Origin: Paenibacillus spiritus
GTDB lineage: Bacteria; Bacillota; Bacilli; Paenibacillales; Paenibacillaceae
DNA: 64,000 nucleotides
Reading direction: 5' to 3'
Assembly (NCBI RefSeq): GCF_008710135.1
Contig: NZ_VYKK01000015.1
Location: 330,733 to 394,732 of the forward strand
Numbering within the stretch: the first letter of the stretch is position 1; every line of letters begins with the position of its first letter. The notes below the pieces were generated by a model. It had not been told where the DNA came from, ran no database searches, and was given only the letters and a program-made list of their open reading frames with translations. A program made the position numbers and the translations under genes. Positions 51,202 to 60,646 of this stretch are shown one piece after another.

Positions 51202-51780
51202 ATGGAATGGCAGATCGACGATTATCAACAGTGGGATGAAGCGGTCTGGGCGGAAATCCGACCGATTTATGAAGAGGCCTTTCCGCACGGAGCGAAGCCG
51301 GAGCGGGTACTCCGGGCCATGCTGGAACGCCGGCTGGCCTCCCTTGCCGTCGGAAGGTTGGAGGGCGAAGCCATTGGCTTCGCGCTGTCCGGTACGGTTC
51401 CGCTTGCGGAAGAGGCCTCCAGCCTGCGGCTCATTGATTATCTGGCTGTCCGCTCCGATCTGCGCAGCCGGGGAATCGGAGCCCGGCTGGTGGAGGAGCT
51501 TGAGCGGCGGGATCGCCGTAGCGGCGAAGCCATCGGCTTTCTGATCGAGGCGGAAGCCGGCGAGACCCCGGAAGACCACAGCCGGAACCGGTTCTGGGAA
51601 CGGCTCAGTTTTGTCCCGACAGAGTATGTGCACACTTACATCTGGGTCCCCGAACCCTATCGGGCTTATGTCAGACCCCTAGATCCGGCACAGCCGGTAC
51701 CCCGCGACGGACGCGCGCTGTTTCAATGCATCGAAACTTTTCACAAAGCTGCCTTTATGCGTTATGATAAACGGGAGTGA
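51202..51780 (+). CDS. GNAT-family N-acetyltransferase
   Basis: A 192-residue acetyltransferase-fold protein. The acetyl-CoA loop is in DYLAVRSDLRSRGIGARLVEEL and the late strand in RFWERLSFVPTEYVHTYIW. ATG 51202 lies 16 bp after the persulfide reductase stop codon; the ribosome site is weak, so translation may be coupled. The substrate is unknown; position in the operon suggests, but does not prove, a link with thiol chemistry. Confidence 0.82.
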   Translation: MEWQIDDYQQWDEAVWAEIRPIYEEAFPHGAKPERVLRAMLERRLASLAVGRLEGEAIGFALSGTVPLAEEASSLRLIDYLAVRSDLRSRGIGARLVEELERRDRRSGEAIGFLIEAEAGETPEDHSRNRFWERLSFVPTEYVHTYIWVPEPYRAYVRPLDPAQPVPRDGRALFQCIETFHKAAFMRYDKRE

Positions 51781-51813
51781 CCATCCGAGTATCCGCATAA
51801 AGGAGAGCTGACG

Positions 51814-52425
51814 ATGAACAGCAAACTGGTATTCTTTCTTGGACCTGCCGGAGCCGGCAAGACGACCTTGGCCAAAGCCCTTGCTTCCCGCCGCAAATGT
51901 GCGTTCTTTGATATGGACGTGCTGATGCGGCCGGCTTCGGATGTCATCATGACCATGCTCGGGCTGGACCCGAACGACCGCGATTCGGCCGATTACAAGA
52001 AGTACTGCCGCGATCTCGGCTACCGCCTTACTATGGATGCGGCCCTGGACAATGTGGAGCTCGGCGTCGATTCCTTCGTGGTCGGCCCCTTCACCAAGGA
52101 AGCGGCCAATCCCGGCTGGATCGCCGAAGAACTGGCCAAGATCGGACGCACTACGGAAGAGGTCGATGTGTATGTCGTGCTGGTCCATCTCGCCAACGAG
52201 GAGCTCTACCGCTCCCGGATCGAAGGACGGCACCTGAAGCTGGATGAATGGAAGCTCCGCAACTGGGAGCAGTTCCGCGCCGCGCTGAATGTCCGGTCGG
52301 TAACCTGGCCGCTGCCGGAGGGCCGTGTGCTCAAGATCGACAATTCAAGTCCCGACGTGAATGCCACGGCCTTGGAACTGGAGCGGCAGCTCTATGCCGG
52401 CAGTGCCGAGGCGGCCAGACCGTAA
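51814..52425 (+). CDS. small P-loop ATPase/kinase (AAA_33-like)
   Basis: A 203-residue nucleotide-binding protein beginning MNSKLVFFLGPAGAGKTTLA, a Walker A motif at 10-18. FFDMDVLMRP supplies an acidic second motif, and the region YRSRIEGRHLKLDEWKL looks like a lid with basic residues. This resembles small kinases and phosphotransferases of the shikimate/gluconate/zeta-toxin type; the acceptor is not clear. AAAGGAGAG precedes the ATG. A strong terminator follows. Confidence 0.85.
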   Translation: MNSKLVFFLGPAGAGKTTLAKALASRRKCAFFDMDVLMRPASDVIMTMLGLDPNDRDSADYKKYCRDLGYRLTMDAALDNVELGVDSFVVGPFTKEAANPGWIAEELAKIGRTTEEVDVYVVLVHLANEELYRSRIEGRHLKLDEWKLRNWEQFRAALNVRSVTWPLPEGRVLKIDNSSPDVNATALELERQLYAGSAEAARP

Positions 52426-52487
52426 GAGCGGTCCATTCTCAATCTGCACATTCTGCACTTGTATCTGTACCATGCACATGCACATGC

Positions 52488-52524
52488 CAAGAAGAAGCCG
52501 GCGAATCCGCCGGCTTCTTCTTGT
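52488..52524. terminator. bidirectional terminator between convergent genes
   Basis: AAGAAGAAGCCGGCG (52489-52503) pairs with CGCCGGCTTCTTCTT (52508-52522) around AATC, flanked by T-rich sequence on the plus side. Confidence 0.85.
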
Positions 52525-52560
52525 TCCTTGTTCTTGGGTCACAATAATTCGGAAGTGCCG

Positions 52561-53406
52561 CTATAAAGACCGGGCGCCAAACGTATCCCCGCCTTCAATG
52601 GTTCCGGAATCGAATCCTTTCTGGAACCAGCGCTTCCGTTGCTCCGACGAGCCGTGGGTGAAGCTCTCCGGAACGGCATAGCCCTGCGCTTTCTTCTGCA
52701 GCGTATCGTCCCCGACCGCGCTTGCGGCCGTCAACGCCTCGTCGATGTCTCCGACATCCAGCAGGTTCTTGTCCTGGGCGTAATGGGCCCAGACCCCCGC
52801 CAAATAATCGGCTTGGAGCTCAAAGCGGACCTGGTAGGCATTATCCTGCTGCATCCGGGCGCTGTATTTGTCTGTGGTGCCGAGCAGCGTCTGGACATGG
52901 TGGCCGACTTCATGCGCGATGACATAGGCCATGGCAAAATCGCCGGGCGCCTGAAACTCGCTCTGAAGCTCGTTGTAGAAGCTGAGGTCGATGTACAGTT
53001 TCTGATCGCCCGGGCAGTAGAACGGCCCCACGGCCGAGCTGGAGTACCCGCAGGCCGACTGCACGCTTCCGCTGTACAGGACCAGCGTCGGGTTCTTATA
53101 AGTCATGCCTTGCTCCTTAAACACCTCGCCCCATACATCCTCGGTATCCGCGAGAACGACCGATACGAACTGGGACAGCTCCTCCTGCTGCTCTTGCGAT
53201 ACTGCGCTCTGCTGGGTACCCGCCACGGTTCCCGAATTGGTGGACAGCACCGTGCCGAGCACGTCGCCAAGACTTCCTCCGCTGAGCAGGGTCACGATAG
53301 CTACGATAATGACGCCGGTGATTCCTCCTCCGACGAGCTTGCCGCCGCCGCTCATGCCCCGGCGATCCTCCACATTGCTGCTTGTTCTTCTACCCTGCCA
53401 TTTCAT
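52561..53406 (-). CDS. YpfJ/KPN_02809-type neutral zinc metallopeptidase
   Basis: A 281-residue protein with one N-terminal membrane anchor (about 26-45, VGGGITGVIIVAIVTLLSGG) after a short basic stretch MKWQGRRTSSNVEDRRG that is diagnostic of the family. The external domain holds CGYSSSAVGPFYCPGDQKLYID, the zinc motif VIAHEVGHHVQ and the third ligand region FELQADYLAGVWAH. Thought to be an extracytoplasmic protease; substrate unknown. Single gene with its own promoter. Confidence 0.93.
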   Translation of the reverse strand: MKWQGRRTSSNVEDRRGMSGGGKLVGGGITGVIIVAIVTLLSGGSLGDVLGTVLSTNSGTVAGTQQSAVSQEQQEELSQFVSVVLADTEDVWGEVFKEQGMTYKNPTLVLYSGSVQSACGYSSSAVGPFYCPGDQKLYIDLSFYNELQSEFQAPGDFAMAYVIAHEVGHHVQTLLGTTDKYSARMQQDNAYQVRFELQADYLAGVWAHYAQDKNLLDVGDIDEALTAASAVGDDTLQKKAQGYAVPESFTHGSSEQRKRWFQKGFDSGTIEGGDTFGARSL

Positions 53407-53592
53407 AAGTCAGCCTCCTTGCTCTTCTGGGTTCCATTCTCGTTAGATTCAGGCTCGTTATATGACATATACCCCACTTGGGCGGGAAACGACCCTCTTT
53501 TTGCGAATCCGTTTGGCGAACGGAATGGAACCTTCGCAAGACGGGCAACCTAACGGCGCTTGCGAAATTCAACTCAAAGGAGCGATCATTGC

Positions 53593-54102
53593 TTGAGCGG
53601 AATATTGGGAGGCAACTCTAAAGACGAACCGATGCACTACGGAGAAATTTATCAGGTCTGGCAGGCTTCCATGGTAGCCAAGGGCGCCATTTCCTGTTAC
53701 CGGGCCTATCACTTTCATGCCGGAGACAAGGATTTGAAGAAGCTGCTGGATTCCTTTATCGATCAGGCCGAGCTGGAAGTGAGCGAATGCGACAAGCTGC
53801 TGACGGACCAGGGTCTGGCCCTGGCCCCTTCCATGCCGGACAGAGCCGAAGCCAGACTGGAAGATATTCCGGCCGGAGCCCGGTTCACCGATCCCGAGAT
53901 TGCGGCTAAGCTGGCCGCCGACAACGCATCTGCTCTGGTTGCCTGCAGCATGGTGATGGGCCAGAGCATCCGCGAAGACATCGGCGCGCTGTTCGCCAAG
54001 TACCATGCATCCAAGGCCGCGCTTGGACTGAAGACGCTGCACTTGCTGAAGGAGAAGGGCTGGCTGGTTCCTCCTCCGCTGCTTGCCAAGCGACCGGAAT
54101 AA
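53593..54102 (+). CDS. DUF3231 family protein (CotF-like four-helix fold)
   Basis: A 169-residue helical protein of the DUF3231 family, common in spore formers, with YQVWQASMVAKGAISCYRAY and DKDLKKLLDSFIDQAELEV in the first half. Members often duplicate this ferritin-like four-helix unit and are linked to spore coat or stress; this one has a single unit. The TTG at 53593 is chosen because AAAGGAGC precedes it at good spacing. Monocistronic, followed by a terminator. Confidence 0.87.
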   Translation: MSGILGGNSKDEPMHYGEIYQVWQASMVAKGAISCYRAYHFHAGDKDLKKLLDSFIDQAELEVSECDKLLTDQGLALAPSMPDRAEARLEDIPAGARFTDPEIAAKLAADNASALVACSMVMGQSIREDIGALFAKYHASKAALGLKTLHLLKEKGWLVPPPLLAKRPE

Positions 54103-54124
54103 GGACAGCGGTCAGTCCCATCGT

Positions 54125-54156
54125 AAAAAAGACCTTCGGGATTCCCGAAGGTCTTC
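54125..54156. terminator. bidirectional terminator between DUF3231 gene and cysI
   Basis: AGACCTTCGGG pairs with CCCGAAGGTCT (54130-54154); A6 before and TTCTTCTT after give tails on both strands. Confidence 0.88.
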
Positions 54157-54178
54157 TTCTTGCTTGACTTTATCTGTG

Positions 54179-55900
54179 TCAGGCGTGAAATTCGCGTCCG
54201 TCCCGAACCGCTTCTACATACCCGGCCCGAATGACGAAATCGCCAAAATGCTCTCCTGCCAAGCGTTCCTTGGCGTAGCGCCCGAACATGGGTTCCAAGG
54301 TGCCGAGAATGTCGCTCTCAGTAATGTTCTCTTGGTACAGCTTAGCCAGCCGGTCGCCGGTAAATCCGCCGCCCAGGTACATATTGTACCGCCCCGGAGC
54401 CTTCCCGATGAACGCCAGCTCCGCCAGCGCAGGACGGGCGCAGCCGTTCGGGCAGCCGGTCATGCGGATGACGATATCCTCGTCCCGCAGCCCGTTCTGC
54501 TCCAGCATCGGTTCGAGCTTGTCGAGAAGGGACGGGAGGTAGCGCTCCGATTCCGCCATCGCAAGGCCGCAGGTCGGAAGCGCTACGCAGGCCATCGAAT
54601 TGCGGCGGAGTGCGGAATAGTGAACGCCGTCGGTCAGGGCATACTGCGCGATCAGCGCTTCAATCTTCTTCTTCTTCTGGGGCGTGACGCCGCCGATAAT
54701 GAGGTTCTGGTTGGCGGTCAACCGGAAGTCCCCGGTATGGATTTTGGCAATCTCGCGCAGTCCCGTCATGAGGGGGTAGCCCTCCTCATCCTGGATGCGT
54801 CCGTTCTGGATGAACAGGGTGTAATGCCATTTGCCGTCCGAGCCTTTGACCCAGCCGTAGCGGTCGCCGTTGTGAAGAAAATTGAACGGCCGGGCCTCGG
54901 CCAGCTCCCAGCCCAGACGGCTGTGCAGTTCGCCGCGGAGCCAGTCCAGACCGCGGTCGTCGATCGTATACTTGAACCGCGCGTGCTTACGCACCGCCCG
55001 GTCTCCGTAGTCGCGCTGGATGGTAACGGTCTTCTCGGCCACTTCGATCAGCTGGTCGGGCGTGCAGAAGCCGATCAGCTTGGCTACCTGGGGATACGTC
55101 TTGGTGTCGCCGTGGGTCATGCCCATTCCCCCGCCTACCGCGACATTGAAGCCCTGTAGAACGCCGTTCTCCACAATGGCGATAAATCCGAGATCCTGGG
55201 AGAAGACGTCGACGTCGTTGGACGGCGGAACGGCGATGCCGATCTTGAATTTGCGCGGAAGATAGACCGGTCCGTAGATCGGCTCCACCTCGCCGGCATC
55301 GCGGGAATCGACGACCTTCTTCTCGTCCAGCCAGATTTCGTGGTAAGCGCGCGTGCGGGGATCGAGGTGATCGCTCACGCGGCGGGCCAACTCATAGACT
55401 TCGCTGTGAATGTCGGATTGATAAGGGTTCGGATTGCACATCACATTCCGGTTGACGTCGCCGCAAGCCGCCAGGGTGCTCAATAGCGCTTCGTTGACTT
55501 CCCGGATCGTGTTCTTGAGGTTCCACTTGATTACGCCGTGCAGCTGGAACGACTGGCGGGTGGTCAGCCGGATCGTGCCGTTGCCGTATTTGTGGGAGAT
55601 CCGGTCCATCATCAGCCACTGGTTCGGCGTAACGACGCCTCCCGCAGCCCGGACGCGCAGCATGAATTGGTAGGCCGGCTCAAGCTTGGATTTGGCGCGC
55701 TCGGCCCGCAGATCGCGGTCATCCTGCATATAGCTGCCGTGGTGCTTCATCAGGCGGTTGTCGTCCTCGGGAATCGAGCCGGTTATGGGATCCGCCAGCG
55801 TCTCTTCCAGGCTTCCCCGCAAATAATCGCTGCGCCGCTTAATGTCCTCCACATCGCTGTGGGGACGGTCCTGGGGCGGATAAAGTTCATTCAGTGCCAT
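54179..55900 (-). CDS. cysI: assimilatory sulfite reductase (NADPH) hemoprotein beta subunit
   Basis: Reduces sulfite to sulfide with six electrons on a coupled siroheme/4Fe-4S centre. The 573-residue protein is of normal length. The four cluster cysteines are in CVALPTC and CPNGC (near 450-500), and the siroheme-binding Arg/Lys-rich N-terminus reads [12 protein letters not shown] with MCNPNPY following. ATG 55900 with GAGGAGAA upstream. Second gene of cysJI, 34 bp after cysJ; it delivers sulfide for cysteine synthesis and could also use sulfite from sulfonates. Confidence 0.96.
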   Translation of the reverse strand: MALNELYPPQDRPHSDVEDIKRRSDYLRGSLEETLADPITGSIPEDDNRLMKHHGSYMQDDRDLRAERAKSKLEPAYQFMLRVRAAGGVVTPNQWLMMDRISHKYGNGTIRLTTRQSFQLHGVIKWNLKNTIREVNEALLSTLAACGDVNRNVMCNPNPYQSDIHSEVYELARRVSDHLDPRTRAYHEIWLDEKKVVDSRDAGEVEPIYGPVYLPRKFKIGIAVPPSNDVDVFSQDLGFIAIVENGVLQGFNVAVGGGMGMTHGDTKTYPQVAKLIGFCTPDQLIEVAEKTVTIQRDYGDRAVRKHARFKYTIDDRGLDWLRGELHSRLGWELAEARPFNFLHNGDRYGWVKGSDGKWHYTLFIQNGRIQDEEGYPLMTGLREIAKIHTGDFRLTANQNLIIGGVTPQKKKKIEALIAQYALTDGVHYSALRRNSMACVALPTCGLAMAESERYLPSLLDKLEPMLEQNGLRDEDIVIRMTGCPNGCARPALAELAFIGKAPGRYNMYLGGGFTGDRLAKLYQENITESDILGTLEPMFGRYAKERLAGEHFGDFVIRAGYVEAVRDGREFHA

Positions 55901-55934
55901 GTTTCCATTCTCCTCTCGCAGTGCCGGGGAAGTC

Positions 55935-57791
55935 TTAGTAGACATCCCGCTGGTAACGTTTCTGCTGAACAAGCTCTGTCAGATAGTCCTCCGCCGCTTC
56001 AGCCGCAAGGCCGCCGTGTTCCCGGAGAATCTGTACGAGCGCGGCGTGAACGTCATGCGCCATCCGCTTCTCATCTCCGCATACATAGACGGCCGCGCCT
56101 TCCTTCAGCCATTGGTACAGCTCGGCGCTCTTCTCCAGCATCCGGTGCTGCACATAGACCTTGCGGTCGGTATCCCGGGAGAAGGCCACATCCATCCGGG
56201 TCAGCACGCCGTCCTTCAGCCAGCGCTGCCACTCGGTCTGGTACAGGAAATCGGTGGAGAAATGCTGATCGCCGTAGAACAGCCAGCTCTTCCCGGATAC
56301 GCCGGTCTCCTCGCGCTCGGCGAGGAACGACCGGAACGGCGCTACGCCGGTTCCCGGTCCGATCAGAATGATCGGCGTCTGCGGGTCCTCGGGCAGTTTG
56401 AAGTTCGAGTTCGATTGGATGAAGACCGGCAGCTTGTCCCCGGGCCGGACGCGTTCGGCAAGTCCGACGGAGCAGACGCCGTACCGGCTCCGGCCCCGCT
56501 CTTCATAACGAACGGCACGGACGGTGATATGGACTTCACCCTCATGCGCTGTCGGGCTGCTCGAGATCGAATACAGCCGGGGCGGGATGCGGCGCAGCAG
56601 GCCGGTCAGTTCCGGAGCGCACAGGCCACGGAGACCGTAGTCGCGGACCAGGTCGAGCAGATCGCTGCCGGCGAGATAGCTGCGCAGCTCCTCTTCCCGT
56701 CCGGATTCCAGCAGTCCGCCGATTCCGCTAGCCGGCGCAGTCGCCGCAATGCTGGCAAGCAGCGGCTTGGTAAGTACCGTAATCTCATAATACCGGGTGA
56801 GCGCGTCGCGCAGCGGAAGCGGAGTGCCGGACTTCCCAGCGGTCACGCGCTCTTCCGCATCCCAGCCCATGGCCTCTATCAGCTCGGCCACAAGCTCCGG
56901 ATGGTTCTCGGGGTAGACGCCGAGGCTGTCTCCCGGCTCATAGGTCAGCCCGGAGCCTTCCAGCGACAACTCCATATGCCGGGTCTCCCGGTCGGAGCCA
57001 CGGCCGTTCAGGTTCAAATTCTCCAACACTTCCGCATAGAACGGATTGCTGCGGGAGTACTGCGGTTCGCCGCCCGCGTCGATCGGAGCCGTCACCGGAA
57101 TTCCGGCAGCGGCGGAAGCCGAGCCGCTCTCCGCCGACAGCGCTCCGATCACGCTGTTCATCCAGCCGGCCGCCGGTTCGTCGAAGTCCACGTCGCAGTC
57201 GACCCGCGGCACGAGCCGCTCGCCGCCCAGCTCTTCCAGACGCTTGTCGAAGTCCTTTCCGGTCTGGCAGAAGTACTCGTAAGAGGTATCGCCAAGCGCC
57301 AGCACCGAGTAGCGGAGACCGTTCAGTCCCGGCGCCCGTTTGCTGTGGAGGAACTCATGGAAGGCCAGCGCATTGTCCGGCGGCTCGCCTTCGCCATGCG
57401 TGCTGACCAGCACCAGGAGGTTCTCCACCTTCTTAAGATTATTCGGCTTGAAATCGCTCATGGCCGAGAGCGTGACGGCAAATCCGCCTTCCTCCAGCTT
57501 CTTCGCCAGCTTCTTGGCCAGCCCCCGGCAGTTGTCCGTCTGCGATCCGAACAGGACGGTCACCTCGCGGGAGACCGCCGGAGACGGCGCCGCAGCCGGA
57601 GCCGCCGAGCCGGAAGCCTCCGTCCCGGTTCCGGCTGCCGGAGAGCCGGAGACGGCAAGGCTTTCTCCCGGTGCGGCGGTTAAATATCCGCTGAGCCAGA
57701 TGCGCTGGTACGCGTTCAGCGTCGGCAACAGACGCGTCAGAAGCTCGGTCTGTTCTTGATTAAAAGGACTGTTGGTTACTTGAAGTTCCAC
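55935..57791 (-). CDS. cysJ: assimilatory sulfite reductase (NADPH) flavoprotein alpha subunit
   Basis: Passes electrons from NADPH via FAD and FMN to CysI. The 618-residue protein starts with a helical lead, then a flavodoxin domain (about 80-215, [21 protein letters not shown] and [12 protein letters not shown]), and a ferredoxin-reductase-type FAD/NADPH half with [20 protein letters not shown] and the C-terminal [17 protein letters not shown] 57791 with GGGGTGG upstream is preferred to an upstream TTG. First gene of the operon; the AT-rich region 57800-57880 holds its promoter. Confidence 0.95.
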   Translation of the reverse strand: MELQVTNSPFNQEQTELLTRLLPTLNAYQRIWLSGYLTAAPGESLAVSGSPAAGTGTEASGSAAPAAAPSPAVSREVTVLFGSQTDNCRGLAKKLAKKLEEGGFAVTLSAMSDFKPNNLKKVENLLVLVSTHGEGEPPDNALAFHEFLHSKRAPGLNGLRYSVLALGDTSYEYFCQTGKDFDKRLEELGGERLVPRVDCDVDFDEPAAGWMNSVIGALSAESGSASAAAGIPVTAPIDAGGEPQYSRSNPFYAEVLENLNLNGRGSDRETRHMELSLEGSGLTYEPGDSLGVYPENHPELVAELIEAMGWDAEERVTAGKSGTPLPLRDALTRYYEITVLTKPLLASIAATAPASGIGGLLESGREEELRSYLAGSDLLDLVRDYGLRGLCAPELTGLLRRIPPRLYSISSSPTAHEGEVHITVRAVRYEERGRSRYGVCSVGLAERVRPGDKLPVFIQSNSNFKLPEDPQTPIILIGPGTGVAPFRSFLAEREETGVSGKSWLFYGDQHFSTDFLYQTEWQRWLKDGVLTRMDVAFSRDTDRKVYVQHRMLEKSAELYQWLKEGAAVYVCGDEKRMAHDVHAALVQILREHGGLAAEAAEDYLTELVQQKRYQRDVY

Positions 57792-58003
57792 AATTTCCAC
57801 CCCGCAAATTTGGCCCTGGTCCAAATCCTAGTATTTTAGTCCAGATTAATGTTTTCTGTATTGAAGCTAACACAGGTTCCGGGAACGGTCAATTCGCTTG
57901 AATTTATGGAAGCTATCAATTCCCTTTATACCTTCCCGTATCCGGGCCGCCCGCCTGTCTCTGCCGGGTGCTGGTTCGTTCTGCTGTGTCCCTCTTCCGC
58001 ATG

Positions 58004-58029
58004 CAAAAAGCCCGCCCATCCGGGCGGGC
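58004..58029 (-). terminator. rho-independent terminator of the small Sm-like gene
   Basis: GCCCGCCC pairs with GGGCGGGC around four bases (58010-58029); TTTTTGC follows on the minus strand. Confidence 0.85.
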
Positions 58030-58068
58030 GGGGTGCTTCCTGCGCGCGTGCAGGCACGGCTGTCGGCG

Positions 58069-58305
58069 TCAGATCAGCGCAATGGCAAGCAGGGTGAACA
58101 GACTTAGCGTGATAAGCGGATTATAGGCGTACCCGTAGCCGTACGGGGTGAACGCCGACGTCGAGGCGCTTTTCTGATCCGGACGGAGATACACGTTCTG
58201 TTGGTCGACATTCACGATCACGCCTTGATACTGCTGGCCGTCGTGGGTCAGAATCTTGACGCGCCGGTTCTTCAATTGCATGCAGTTATAATATGCATCC
58301 ATCAT
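58069..58305 (-). CDS. small protein with Sm-like N-terminus and C-terminal membrane helix
   Basis: A 78-residue protein. Residues about 10-45 (KNRRVKILTHDGQQYQGVIV, then NVDQQNVYLRPD) resemble one Sm/SH3-like five-stranded unit, as found in small RNA- or protein-binding modules. A Tyr/Gly-rich linker (AFTPYGYGYAYNP) leads to a C-terminal hydrophobic helix LITLSLFTLLAIALI. GGAGGA lies 10 bp before the ATG-ATG start. A membrane-tethered Sm-like module is unusual. Single gene with its own terminator; function unknown. Confidence 0.78.
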   Translation of the reverse strand: MMDAYYNCMQLKNRRVKILTHDGQQYQGVIVNVDQQNVYLRPDQKSASTSAFTPYGYGYAYNPLITLSLFTLLAIALI

Positions 58306-58440
58306 TGAGCATCATTCCTCCCTTATGCCGTCATGCTATGCGGGGCGGGGAGAAGCGGAAACGGCAAATGACCCAAGCCCGGTATCCGCTCCCGCGGAGG
58401 GAGGAACCGTCTTGGGCCATTTTGTAGGAAGAGACCAGGA

Positions 58441-59730
58441 TCAGACGAACGTCTTCACCAATAAGAACAGGTTAAGCGCGACGACAAGGGCCGCAATCAT
58501 CCAGCCAAGCACCGTTGTGCCCCTACGGTTGACGAGACCGCCCATCACCGACTTGCTGCTCGTGAACATAATAAGCGGGATCAAGGCAAAGGCAATGCCG
58601 AACGAGAGAATGACCTGGCTGATAATCAGCGCCCGGGTCGGATCGACCCCGCACAGAATGATGGCCAGCGGCGGAATCGTAGTAATCGCGCGGCGCAGAT
58701 ACACATTGATCTTCTTGTTGATGAAGCCTTGCATGACGACATCGCCGGCCATCGTGCCGACCGAGGCGCTGGAGAGTCCGGCAATCAGAAGGCCAAGACC
58801 GAAGGCTCCTGCGGTAACCGGACCGATCAGGCGGCCGAATTCGTAATAGGCCACTTCCAGATCCTCGACGGCCAGACCGCTCTTGTGGAACAGCGACGCG
58901 GAGACGATGACCATCGCCATATTCACGGCTCCCGCAATCAGCATCGCGATAATGATATCAATAAATTCAAGCTTGAAGATGCGCTTCTTCTCTTCATCGT
59001 TCTTGCCGACGATGCGGTTCTGGGTCAGCGAGGAATGAAGATAAATGGCATGGGGCATTACGGTTGCCCCCAGAATGCCGGCGGCCAGCAGAACGCTGTC
59101 CACGCCGTCAAAGCGAGGAGTAACGAGGCCATGCGCGACGGCGGCCATATCCGGCTTCGCCATGAACACCTGGAAGGCAAAAGCGAGGACGACCACCAGA
59201 ATCATGGCGGCGATGCCGGCCTCAAGCCAGCGGTAGCCGCGGCGCTGAAGCCCCAGGATGGCAAAGGAGCCGACGGCCGTAATCAGCGCGGCGGGCAGCA
59301 TAGGAATATCGAAGAGCAGATAGAGTCCAAGCGCCGCTCCCAGAAACTCCGCCAGATCGGTAGCCATAATGACCAGCTCGCTCTGGACCCAGAGGAACCA
59401 GGAGGCTTTCTTCGGGAATCGGTCATGCGCGACTTCGGGCAGATTGCGTCCGGTGGCAATGCCGAGCTTGGCGGACAACGTCTGAATAAGCACCGCCATC
59501 AGATTCGATCCGAAGATGACCCACAGCAGCATATACCCATAGGTGGAGCCTGCGGTAATATTGGTTGCAAAATTGCCGGGGTCCAGATAAGCCACAGCGG
59601 CGATGAAGGCCGGCCCGAGGAACGGAATCAGCCGCTGCAGACCCTTCCCCCCTCCCTGAAAGACCGATTCGGCGGTCCGGGAATGCGCGTCCTTGCTTCG
59701 GGCAGCGCTAACAGTGTATGTTGGTTCCAT
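58441..59730 (-). CDS. mntH: Nramp-family Mn2+/divalent metal:H+ symporter
   Basis: Imports manganese and similar divalent metals. The 429-residue protein has 11 hydrophobic helices and the two metal-binding motifs of the family: DPGN at 50-53 in helix 1 and MPHAIYLH in helix 6. Promoter TTTACA-17-TATAAT lies at 59803-59831 with a small dyad at the start site, a position suited for an MntR- or Fur-type repressor. The imported Mn2+ would also serve the manganese catalase gene at 2118. Confidence 0.94.
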   Translation of the reverse strand: MEPTYTVSAARSKDAHSRTAESVFQGGGKGLQRLIPFLGPAFIAAVAYLDPGNFATNITAGSTYGYMLLWVIFGSNLMAVLIQTLSAKLGIATGRNLPEVAHDRFPKKASWFLWVQSELVIMATDLAEFLGAALGLYLLFDIPMLPAALITAVGSFAILGLQRRGYRWLEAGIAAMILVVVLAFAFQVFMAKPDMAAVAHGLVTPRFDGVDSVLLAAGILGATVMPHAIYLHSSLTQNRIVGKNDEEKKRIFKLEFIDIIIAMLIAGAVNMAMVIVSASLFHKSGLAVEDLEVAYYEFGRLIGPVTAGAFGLGLLIAGLSSASVGTMAGDVVMQGFINKKINVYLRRAITTIPPLAIILCGVDPTRALIISQVILSFGIAFALIPLIMFTSSKSVMGGLVNRRGTTVLGWMIAALVVALNLFLLVKTFV

Positions 59731-59774
59731 CTTTCTTTCCTCCCCGCCTAAATATTAGTCCAAGTCATAAATGT

Positions 59775-59831
59775 TTGCTCAATGCAACTTTTGATTACGT
59801 TCATTATAGACTTTCATACCCGTTTTGTAAA
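59775..59831 (-). promoter_or_regulatory. mntH promoter and candidate metal-regulator operator
   Basis: On the minus strand TTTACA (59826-59831) and TATAAT (59803-59808) are 17 bp apart, giving a start near 59796. TTGC-N5-GCAA (59775-59787) lies 9-21 bp into the transcript. It vaguely resembles MntR sites (TTTGC...GCAAA arms) but is shorter. Confidence 0.55.
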
Positions 59832-59863
59832 CCATTCCCCCGCCTAAATTCAGATTTCATGCA

Positions 59864-59899
59864 AAAAAGACGGCAGTCCGGGTTCTCTCCGGACTGCCG
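59864..59899 (-). terminator. rho-independent terminator of the ABC exporter gene pair
   Basis: CGGCAGTCCGG pairs with CCGGACTGCCG (59871-59899); TCTTTTTTGC follows on the minus strand. Confidence 0.9.
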
Positions 59900-59938
59900 C
59901 CGATCATTCTCTTGCTGCGCCGGCTCAATTCGCCGGCT

Positions 59939-60646
59939 CTATTTCTTCCCGCCTCCTGCCGCTTCCGCTCTTGGCCGCAGCCGGCCGCCCTCCAGCACCA
60001 GCACCCGGTCGCACCATTCCAGCATCCGCTCGTCGTGGGTTACCATTACCGCCGCCTTGCCTTCCTCCTTCACCTCGTCCGCCAGCATTCGGACGACTTC
60101 AATTCCCCGCTCGTAGTCGAGGCTTGCCGTCGGTTCATCCGCCAGAAGGAGCGCCGGATCGTTCATCCAGGCGCGGGCGATTGCCGCCCGCTGGCGTTCT
60201 CCGCCGGAGAGCTGCTCGGGATAATGGCGGCGCCGGTCCCACAGACCGAGCCGCTTCAGCAGGCGCTCTGCCTTGCGCTTGCCTTCGCCTGCCGGAAGAC
60301 CGCCGAGCCGGGCGGCCAGATGAAGCTGCTCTTCCACCTTGAGATAAGGGAGCAGGTGGGCGCTCTGGAACATGAAGCCGATCCGGCGGAGCCGGAGATC
60401 GGCGAGCTCGCGTTTGCTTTTGCCCGACAACAGCTCGCCGCCGATGGAGATTTCGCCGCCGGTCGGGGTCAGAAGCGCCCCGGCCAGAGACAGGAACGTG
60501 CTCTTGCCGGAGCCCGAAGGGCCGAGAACCGCGACGAATTCGCCTTCGCGGACCTCGAGATCGAGGTTCTGCAGCACCGTCAGCGTACGGTCACCGTCCC
60601 CGTAAGTCTGGGTTACGCCGCTCATCTTCAATTGAGTCTTATTCAT
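59939..60646 (-). CDS. MacB/LolD-type ABC transporter ATP-binding protein
   Basis: A 235-residue ATPase. Walker [10 protein letters not shown] (about 43-51), the signature LSGGERQRAAIARAW and Walker B LLLADEPTASLD are intact. LADLRLRRIGFMFQSAHLLPYL is the Q-loop typical of the MacB/LolD/FtsE class that powers mechanotransmission rather than plain transport. It overlaps the FtsX-type permease gene by 4 bp, and the two form the transporter next to a two-component system. Confidence 0.93.
   Translation of the reverse strand: MNKTQLKMSGVTQTYGDGDRTLTVLQNLDLEVREGEFVAVLGPSGSGKSTFLSLAGALLTPTGGEISIGGELLSGKSKRELADLRLRRIGFMFQSAHLLPYLKVEEQLHLAARLGGLPAGEGKRKAERLLKRLGLWDRRRHYPEQLSGGERQRAAIARAWMNDPALLLADEPTASLDYERGIEVVRMLADEVKEEGKAAVMVTHDERMLEWCDRVLVLEGGRLRPRAEAAGGGKK

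Noticed and set aside
55899..57683. Plus-strand open frame of 594 codons over cysJ
   Set aside because: Antisense to cysJ, with no recognisable domain.
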